From: Pseudanabaena sp. Salubria-1
GTDB taxonomy: Bacteria; Cyanobacteriota; Cyanobacteriia; Pseudanabaenales; Pseudanabaenaceae
Assembly (NCBI GenBank): GCA_023336205.1
Contig: JALQCR010000055.1
Coordinates: 1-41,328, forward strand
Reading direction: 5' to 3'
Length of the DNA: 41,328 bases
This document shows, piece after piece, positions 35,886-41,328 of this stretch. Every line of letters starts with the position of its first letter. Position 1 is the stretch's first letter. The notes under the pieces were generated by a model. That model saw only the letters and a program-made list of their open reading frames with translations. It did no database searches and was not told where the DNA came from. The position numbers were made by a program, and so were the translations under genes.

Positions 35886-36854
35886 TTATTGCTTGAGACC
35901 TAATTCTTCTCTCAAGTACTGCTGAATTATAGGTTGAGCTTCACCAATCACTTCATTAATTAGATTTATATGAGATGTATTATATCGATTAAACGAATAA
36001 AATCTTTTTCCTGAAGTACTTGTTTCTGGTGGGGCAATCTCCAAAATCTGTTCCAGATTGTATACAGTTGTATATTCATCGGCTAAACCATGTGCAGCTA
36101 AGTTTCTAGTACAGATAAATTTATCTTTGAAAGTGAGTTCTTTATCCTGAAAATTTTTCTTCCCAACCTTTTCCTTGCCAATTTTTCCAATCTTTATCTC
36201 ATTAAATCGTAAATCTAAATGGTTATCTGATGTCTCTTTAATATATTCATATAGAGAAGATACAGTAAGAAGGTGAAGAACTGGATCGCTACTCAGATTC
36301 TCAAGACTCACAAATCGGGCAATATACTCATTAATTTTGTCATTGTTTTCGCAATTTATTACTGTTAGAACTGTGACAATCTTTTGAGAAAATACATTGT
36401 GAAATTGGTTATTAAGCACACGCCCGCTACTAATCATTTCCGCCATTCCAGTAATACAATGTGCTTTAATGTTAGTCTCACAATCTAATATATCAATAGA
36501 AATTTGCTGGCCATCACTTTTTTTTGCGATGTATCTAGGCTGATTTCTTACGGACAGAAAAGCAATATGTAAGCATTTTAGTGATTTTTCAATTACTTTC
36601 AGCGCTTCTTTTTCAAACTCAATATAATCGATATCGTGATAGCTAATTTTTTCTTGATCAGATTTATAAATAACTGCATCAATTTCTCCATTAGCATCGT
36701 TTTTGGCTAATAGTTTATAGTTGTTATTCTCAAAAAGTTTTATAAGACCTTCCTCATCGAATATTGCATCTTTTATGCAAAGTCTACGTAAAATTGAGTC
36801 AGGAGATAAGCGATAAGTAGCAATACAGCAATATTTCTTTTTAGTGATTAGCAT
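35886..36854 (-). CDS. Unknown protein with a HEPN-like RNLAAH motif
   Basis: 322 aa, soluble, rich in Lys, Glu, Asn and Ile, with a more AT-rich sequence than its neighbours. The first 200 residues look like a mixed alpha/beta domain I do not recognise. The C-terminal third is helical and contains CTRNLAAHGLADE, where R250 and H255 fit the R(X4)H motif of HEPN ribonucleases and the ApeA-like HEPN group. A Lys/Gly-rich loop (about 221-245) comes before it. ApeA-type HEPN proteins often act in defence or stress, but this single motif is not proof. The start is ATG at 36852-36854. It is convergent with infB and has no partner gene. Confidence 0.6.
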   Translation of the reverse strand: MLITKKKYCCIATYRLSPDSILRRLCIKDAIFDEEGLIKLFENNNYKLLAKNDANGEIDAVIYKSDQEKISYHDIDYIEFEKEALKVIEKSLKCLHIAFLSVRNQPRYIAKKSDGQQISIDILDCETNIKAHCITGMAEMISSGRVLNNQFHNVFSQKIVTVLTVINCENNDKINEYIARFVSLENLSSDPVLHLLTVSSLYEYIKETSDNHLDLRFNEIKIGKIGKEKVGKKNFQDKELTFKDKFICTRNLAAHGLADEYTTVYNLEQILEIAPPETSTSGKRFYSFNRYNTSHINLINEVIGEAQPIIQQYLREELGLKQ

Positions 36855-37197
36855 TTTAAAATAAATGATTGTTTTTAGGCGTTGGTATTATTGATATTTT
36901 AGACACGATCATACTGAAACAAACAAAAAATATTAGCCGCTAATGTTTTGCTATGAGCATTCTAGAAGGTTAATATCATTTATAGGTTCATAGATTTAGA
37001 TAGGTGATCGCAATGGCTATTTATATCAAAGTTTACGATCTGTGTGGCGCAAATTGCATCATAGCTAAACAAGCTCACAGCTATATGAACAATACATTGC
37101 CCCAGAATATTAACTAGCGATCGCCATTGAAGAAAGCTCTTAATGAAAATGTTACTTGATACTTAAAATGGGGCGATCGCACAGTATCCTGTCAAAA
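36855..37197. other. Intergenic region with a short gene remnant
   Basis: An AT-rich gap between two minus-strand genes. The only suggestive content is a 34-codon plus-strand reading frame at 37013-37117; HIP1-type sites occur at about 37118-37125 and 37173-37180. Confidence 0.5.
37013..37117 (+). pseudogene. Possible remnant of a STAS-like domain gene
   Basis: 34 codons from ATG to TAG, beginning AIYIKVYDLCGANCIIAKQA. This resembles, from memory, the N-terminus of small cyanobacterial STAS-like (DUF4325-type) proteins, which normally continue for about 60 more residues; nothing matching follows. Short enough to be chance. Confidence 0.3.
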
Positions 37198-37878
37198 CTA
37201 TCTGGTGATTTGTTGAATGATTTCTAAATCAAATACTTGGGCAAAGGTTTGCGCGATCGCAATTTTCACTTGTTCAATCTCCACATCATGCACAAATTGA
37301 TTAAGATTACAAACTTGGCAATCTTTGATTCCACAGGGAACAATGCGATCGAAACCTGATAAGTCCATATTTACATTTAATGCCAAGCCATGCATCGTGA
37401 TCCATTGGCTAACTTTAATTCCGACTTGAGCAATTTTTTGATTTTGCCCAGATTGATTAATCCAAACGCCAGTTAAGCCTTGAATACGTTTTGAAGGTAC
37501 ATCAAATTTAGCTAGCCCTTGAATAATTACCTCTTCGAGTTGGCGTAAGTACCAATGCAAATCATGTTGATGATAGTCAAGATTTAAAATTGGATAAGCT
37601 ACCAACTGCCCGATCGCATGATGAGTAACTTCGCCGCCCCTCTCAATGCGATGACATTCGATATTAGGATCATCAGGACTAAATTTTAAAAACTCTAAGC
37701 TCGAACCCTGTCCCAACGTATAAACGGCAGGATGTTCGACTAGTAATAACACATCAGGTAAGTCTTTCTCGTTTCTTCTGGCTTGTTTGCGTTCCTCCAC
37801 CAAATGCTTTTGCCATTGCCATGCAGTGAGGTATGGAATTGGGCGATCGCTTTGATAGAGAAAACAAGTTCGAGGCAT
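37198..37878 (-). CDS. lipB: Octanoyl-[ACP]:protein octanoyltransferase
   Basis: Transfers octanoyl from ACP to the lipoyl domains of 2-oxoacid dehydrogenases and the glycine cleavage H protein, the first step of lipoate attachment. 226 aa, normal length. Visible motifs: EHPAVYTLGQ (48-57), the substrate-binding RGGEVTHH (80-87), catalytic K155 (QVGIKVSQW) and C182 (PCGIKDC). The start is ATG at 37876-37878. lipA is not in the window. Confidence 0.95.
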   Translation of the reverse strand: MPRTCFLYQSDRPIPYLTAWQWQKHLVEERKQARRNEKDLPDVLLLVEHPAVYTLGQGSSLEFLKFSPDDPNIECHRIERGGEVTHHAIGQLVAYPILNLDYHQHDLHWYLRQLEEVIIQGLAKFDVPSKRIQGLTGVWINQSGQNQKIAQVGIKVSQWITMHGLALNVNMDLSGFDRIVPCGIKDCQVCNLNQFVHDVEIEQVKIAIAQTFAQVFDLEIIQQITR

Positions 37879-37894
37879 ATCAAAATCCAGAATA

Positions 37895-37943
37895 AATACA
37901 GAAAAAGCACCATAAAACTATTTTATGGTGCTTTTTCTGTATT
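37895..37943. repeat. Hairpin upstream of lipB
   Basis: A perfect 23-bp stem (37895-37917 with 37921-37943), loop CTA, only 17 bp before the lipB start. If transcribed it would sit in the lipB leader and could affect expression. The stem arms contain no conserved edges. Confidence 0.6.
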
Positions 37944-37950
37944 CATCTTA

Positions 37951-37967
37951 GAGCGCAAAGCGGTATA
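37951..37967 (+). repeat. Tail repeat GAGCGCAAAGCGGTATA
   Basis: A 17-bp motif that recurs almost unchanged at 38055-38071 (GAGCGCAAAGCGTTATA). Degenerate forms occur at 2020-2036, 16744-16760 and 25954-25970, usually just beyond a hairpin. Confidence 0.65.
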
Positions 37968-37996
37968 CAGCAATTGCCGATCAAACGAGCCACTAG

Positions 37997-38039
37997 AAAC
38001 TTTTTGAAAGCGTTGCTTTGCAACGCTTTCAAAAAGTTT
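37997..38039 (-). terminator. Terminator of the FecR-domain gene
   Basis: A perfect 20-bp stem (37997-38016 with 38020-38039), loop TTT, core GTTGCTTTGCAAC. It lies 35 bp past the stop and is followed on the plus strand by the tail repeat. Confidence 0.65.
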
Positions 38040-38054
38040 TTTTGGTTTGGGTTT

Positions 38055-38071
38055 GAGCGCAAAGCGTTATA
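38055..38071 (+). repeat. Tail repeat GAGCGCAAAGCGTTATA
   Basis: Second close copy, one mismatch from 37951-37967. It directly follows TTGGTTTGGGTTT at the end of the preceding hairpin. Confidence 0.65.
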
Positions 38072-38073
38072 AA

Positions 38074-39108
38074 TTAGAACGGAAGACTAGGAATACTAGG
38101 AATATTTGGTATTGGTATACCTGGGATCGAAATTGGAAAGTTTACGCCTGGGAATAGTCCATTAAACACGGAACGAACTTTATCTATCCCTGGGATTTGG
38201 TTAGTAAATCCCTGAAATAAATTCCCTTTGAGGAGTTCTACAAACTCATTTTCAGTGAGTTGTTGAATTATCCCCAAAGCACCGCCTTGATTAACTTCAA
38301 CTTTTTCGCCAGCCTTCAACACAACCTCATCAGGTTGCTTCGTAGGTGATATAGGCTTCTCCATTTGAAGTATTGGTTTGTCATTAGCTGGTTTACCATT
38401 TAATGGCTCAACAGGTTTTCCATTTGGAGGGTTGGATGTGTTTATTCGAGGTGTTGTCCTTGGGGGGATTACGGTTGGGAAAGATCCAAACTGTTTAAAC
38501 TTAGGGGCTGTAGTTGGAGTGACGTTAGGCTTTTCAGTTGAAGGAGTAGTTGGCTTAGGAACAGTGGGTTTAGTTTCTGTTGTCGGTTGATCATCTTCAT
38601 CAGTTATTGGAGTTGCGTTACGCTTGACTACAACTTCGCCCTCTAACACTTTGACCTGTTGGTTGCCAGACTCATCTACTTCTAGTAAATAGGTTGTGCC
38701 ACGTACTCCTGTCGTAATTGAAGAAGAGCAAGCATTAACAGCGCCATTGATTAAAATTGTTCCTCGTTTGAGTCGAGCACATTGTCCAATACTTAGTACT
38801 GAATTAGCTGATAGTCGCGCGACTGCACCTGTATTAAACAGTAGTGCTGTTCTAGAATTACCTGTGCGAACTTGCTGTTGCTGTTTTGCGACATCATTTA
38901 GAGATGCTTGCCTATTTTGAATAAAAACTTGATTGCCATCGAGGATTTCCTGCACGGTTGCTTGAGTCGATTGGGCAGAAGCAGGAGCCAGTTGGGGAGC
39001 AGCTAAGGCAAAAATACATAACCCTGCAAAGAAAAAGGCAAGTCGTTTTTGGCGATGCTGTCTAACAAGTTTTTGCGAAAATTTCTTGAAAAGGTTCCAT
39101 AAATACAT
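38074..39108 (-). CDS. FecR-domain exported protein
   Basis: 344 aa. A long basic N-terminus leads into a signal peptide or membrane anchor (hydrophobic about 24-40, then ASAQS). The FecR domain (about 50-165) shows VRTGNSRTALLFNTGAVARL and the typical TTGVRGTTYLLEV. A Thr/Pro/Lys-rich linker (165-260) follows, then a second small domain with LKAGEKVEVNQGG and a tail of Pro-Ile-Pro-Gly repeats. FecR domains sense or bind on the periplasmic side; no TonB receptor or sigma factor neighbours exist, so this is not a classic iron-citrate regulator. The start is ATG at 39106-39108, with GGGAG upstream. Confidence 0.85.
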   Translation of the reverse strand: MYLWNLFKKFSQKLVRQHRQKRLAFFFAGLCIFALAAPQLAPASAQSTQATVQEILDGNQVFIQNRQASLNDVAKQQQQVRTGNSRTALLFNTGAVARLSANSVLSIGQCARLKRGTILINGAVNACSSSITTGVRGTTYLLEVDESGNQQVKVLEGEVVVKRNATPITDEDDQPTTETKPTVPKPTTPSTEKPNVTPTTAPKFKQFGSFPTVIPPRTTPRINTSNPPNGKPVEPLNGKPANDKPILQMEKPISPTKQPDEVVLKAGEKVEVNQGGALGIIQQLTENEFVELLKGNLFQGFTNQIPGIDKVRSVFNGLFPGVNFPISIPGIPIPNIPSIPSLPF

Positions 39109-39205
39109 ATGTGATTGTTCTCCCTAATTGAGCATGAGAAAGGGTTTAATAAATTCAAGGCTGCGTCCCAATTTCCCGATCACTAATCGCAAAGACAGTT
39201 ACATT

Positions 39206-39982
39206 ATGCAAAAGGTTTCATTACCATCTCAGATACTTCCTGACATTGTAGCGATCGCTACGAACCAAGTGAGCTATCAAACTAAATTTCGCACACTTTT
39301 GATGGATATTTCTGTTGAGATCGCCAAAGGAAGTAAAACTGCGTTAATTGGCGCAACAGGATCTGGGAAAACGACATTTTTGCGTTTGCTCAATCGTTTA
39401 ACCGATCCATCAGTGGGGACAATTACGCTTACTGGCAAAAATATTCAAGAAATTCCGATTCAAACTTTGCGGCGGCGAGTGTTGCTGGTTCCACAGGAGC
39501 CGAGCTTATTAGGGATGACTGTTGCTGAAGCGATCGCCTATCCTCTAAAGTTACAAAATTTTACACAGGGCGAAATTAATGCGCGATCGCATAAATGGCT
39601 AGATAAATTGCAGCTTGATTCTAAACTGCTAAATCGATCAGAGCTAGAGTTATCACTTGGGCAAAGACAATGGGTAGCGATCGCCAGAGCCTTAGTAATG
39701 GAGCCAGAAATACTATTACTGGATGAGCCCACATCAGCTTTGGATCGTGGGTTATCGCATTTATTACTAGATGTTTTAACTGAGCTAACCCAATTACCTC
39801 AGCCCGTAACAGTGGTGATGATCAATCATCAACTTGATTTAGTCCAAACTTGGTGCGATCGGCTAATTTGTTTACATAAAGGTCAGCTAGTCCAAGATGC
39901 GATCGCTAGTCTTGTTAACTGGAGCGATATTGATAATTTGTTGAGACGTGATTCTACTTCCCCTGAAAACGATGAATTTTAA
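39206..39982 (+). CDS. ABC transporter ATP-binding protein, FetA/YbbL-like
   Basis: 258 aa from the ATG at 39206. The frame is open upstream, with ATG at 39134 and TTG at 39128 possible, but these would leave only about 20-25 bp to the divergent FecR gene and add an unlikely N-terminus. Walker A GATGSGKTT, Q loop VPQEPSLLG, a variant signature LSLGQRQ (Leu in place of the first Gly), Walker B LLLDEPTSALD and the H loop MINHQ are all present. The overall look fits the single-ATPase exporters related to FetA, but no permease gene follows in the window, so the transported substrate is unknown. Confidence 0.85.
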   Translation: MQKVSLPSQILPDIVAIATNQVSYQTKFRTLLMDISVEIAKGSKTALIGATGSGKTTFLRLLNRLTDPSVGTITLTGKNIQEIPIQTLRRRVLLVPQEPSLLGMTVAEAIAYPLKLQNFTQGEINARSHKWLDKLQLDSKLLNRSELELSLGQRQWVAIARALVMEPEILLLDEPTSALDRGLSHLLLDVLTELTQLPQPVTVVMINHQLDLVQTWCDRLICLHKGQLVQDAIASLVNWSDIDNLLRRDSTSPENDEF

Positions 39983-40018
39983 GACAAGGCGACGCTTCGC
40001 GACATCTTTTCTTAAAAT

Positions 40019-41026
40019 TTAGCCAATTTGATAAGTTTGATTTCTTCCTAACTCTTTCGCTCGATATAGCGCATAGTCGGCAGCCGTCAGCAACACCGAA
40101 GGGTGAGAATCGGTCACAGGAACCAAAGAAGTTACGCCCATACTTAGCGTTACAAGCTGGCTAACTGCTGAATCTTCATGGGGGATTGCTAACTCTTGAA
40201 GGCTCTGCCGAATAATATCAGCAATTGCTATAGAGCCTTCTATGTCAGTATTCGGCAACACAATCACAAATTCCTCGCCGCCATAACGCGCTACCAAATC
40301 CGCAGGACGATGTACAGATTGCTTGATTAAAAGCGAAACTTTGCGGAGACAATCATCCCCAGCCACGTGCCCATAGGTGTCGTTATAGTTCTTAAAAAAA
40401 TCAATGTCACACATGATCAAAGACAAGGGCAAACGCTCTCTTGCTAGTCTCTGCCACTCTTGATCTAAATATTCATCAAAGCAGCGGCGGTTTGCAAGCT
40501 GGGTTAAACCATCTAAATTAACTAATCGCCCTAATTTTTCATTAGCTTCTTGAAGTAATGTCTCTGCAATAATCCGACTATTAATTTCTTGCTTAAGTCG
40601 TTCATTTTGTTCTTGTAGCTGCCTTTGCAATCTTCGTAATGTAAGCTGATTCTCGACTCTGGCAAGTACTTCCGCAATTTGAAATGGCTTAGTAATATAG
40701 TCAACGCCACCGACTGCAAAGGCTTGTACTTTGTCTAAAACTTCGTCCCGTGCACTAATAAAAATTACGGGAATATCACGAGTGAGATCGCTAGATTTTA
40801 ATTGCTCACAGACCTGAAACCCATTCATGTTAGGCATATTAATGTCTAAGACTACCAAGTCAGGCATTTCAGTCTGTGCTGTTGAAACTGCTTTCAAGCT
40901 ATCACCTATACCAATTACTCGATAACCCCTACGTGTCAACATAGTTATCAGTAAATGTAAGTTAGGCTGCGTATCATCTATAACTAGGACGTACTCTTTT
41001 TCAGGTAAGGCTTCAGGCAGTTGCAT
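40019..41026 (-). CDS. Response regulator diguanylate cyclase (REC-GGDEF)
   Basis: 335 aa from ATG 41024-41026; a TTG at 41056 would add ten residues. The receiver domain (about 11-130) has DD at 17-18, phospho-acceptor D61 (LVVLDINMP) and a KPF motif near 113. A coiled coil (130-165) leads to a GGDEF domain with GGEEF at 249-253 and an RPAD inhibitory site (240-243) exactly five residues before it. It should make cyclic di-GMP when phosphorylated and be product-inhibited. No cognate kinase is adjacent. Confidence 0.93.
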   Translation of the reverse strand: MQLPEALPEKEYVLVIDDTQPNLHLLITMLTRRGYRVIGIGDSLKAVSTAQTEMPDLVVLDINMPNMNGFQVCEQLKSSDLTRDIPVIFISARDEVLDKVQAFAVGGVDYITKPFQIAEVLARVENQLTLRRLQRQLQEQNERLKQEINSRIIAETLLQEANEKLGRLVNLDGLTQLANRRCFDEYLDQEWQRLARERLPLSLIMCDIDFFKNYNDTYGHVAGDDCLRKVSLLIKQSVHRPADLVARYGGEEFVIVLPNTDIEGSIAIADIIRQSLQELAIPHEDSAVSQLVTLSMGVTSLVPVTDSHPSVLLTAADYALYRAKELGRNQTYQIG

Positions 41027-41328
41027 TTTGCTATCTTCAGACCGTTGTGAACGCAAGTATCAAAATTTATTGCTCTATAGTATGGGTTTTCAGAGCTCAA
41101 TCACTTCATATCTCAAAGATATCTGAAGACCTGCTGGCTTTACTAGACTATTTATCTATGTAGATTGTTCTAGCAGGTAAACTTTAGACTATGTGTATCT
41201 TAAAACATTTATTTGGCTGATCTTTATAGCGATCACCAAGTTCAGCAATTCTCATTATGAAAACAATTTTGGTGTTTCCAGCGCCAAAGGCGCTGTAAAC
41301 ACCAAAATTTTTTTTTTTTTAATCCCCC
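41027..41328. other. Terminal gap with repeat copy 2 and contig end
   Basis: No gene. The promoter of the REC-GGDEF gene should lie just above 41026. A dispersed hairpin repeat occupies 41247-41318; the final T-run and C-run probably reflect assembly noise. Confidence 0.55.
41247..41318. repeat. Dispersed hairpin repeat, copy 2
   Basis: A 13-bp outer stem (41265-41277 with 41297-41309) plus inner AGCGCC/GGCGCT pairs. It shares TTTTGGTGTTT, the AGCGCCAAA loop and the upstream AATTCTCAT with 11588-11658. Confidence 0.7.

Noticed and set aside
36855..37197. A tRNA or other structured RNA gene in the gap before lipB
   Set aside because: I found no cloverleaf arms or conserved T-loop; only a short possible gene remnant.

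Overview
The window is a chromosomal contig from a filamentous-type cyanobacterium, most likely a Pseudanabaena relative. The phylum is supported by a light-dependent protochlorophyllide reductase (por), a phylloquinone-pathway menC, the cyanobacterial clpR-clpP pair, a NucA/NuiA nuclease-inhibitor pair and very frequent GCGATCGC (HIP1-type) octamers. The genus is inferred from general feel and is less certain. Both extreme ends (about 1-70 and 41310-41328) are homopolymer-rich and look like assembly or read-end artefacts.

Layout. 1-7.3 kb holds menC, a small secreted protein, clpR-clpP, por, a secreted unknown and the convergent nucA/nuiA pair. 7.4-11.3 kb holds a four-PAS/pentapeptide-repeat protein and an RhlE-like DEAD-box helicase. 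11.7-29.8 kb is an accessory signalling and secretion locus: on the minus strand, in transcription order, a two-partner-secretion (TPS) haemagglutinin-like exoprotein, a TPR-CHAT protease, a DUF928 protein and a REC-HisKA-HATPase-REC hybrid kinase, with a divergent CHASE2-PAS histidine kinase. 29.8-41 kb returns to housekeeping genes: lepA, infB, an unknown gene with a HEPN-like motif, lipB, a FecR-domain protein, an ABC ATPase and a REC-GGDEF diguanylate cyclase.

The main discovery is the state of the accessory locus. Four insertion sequences lie inside it, and all four interrupt reading frames with perfect target duplications: ISL3-family, 8 bp AAAAGTTT; IS4-superfamily-like, 9 bp TTGGAATCT; IS701-like, 4 bp TTAA; a second ISL3-family, 8 bp TGACTAAC. 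Removing each element and one target copy restores three intact genes exactly in frame: hybrid kinase 695 aa, DUF928 protein 249 aa, CHASE2 kinase 807 aa. The TPS exoprotein carries a single in-frame TAA in an otherwise open 1,275-codon frame. Only the CHAT protease, with its His/Cys dyad, is intact. This looks like recent stepwise loss of one functional unit, and it links five genes whose joint function is, as far as I know, not described.

A second theme is the intergenic DNA. Almost every gap carries a long, perfect or near-perfect hairpin (stems about 10-27 bp). The stem sequences differ, but many copies share AAACCCAA...TTGGGTTT-like outer edges and a small core resembling GCNNAAGNGC, and several are followed by a tail close to GAGCGCAAAGCGNTATA. 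They probably serve as terminators, and they resemble a dispersed repeat family.
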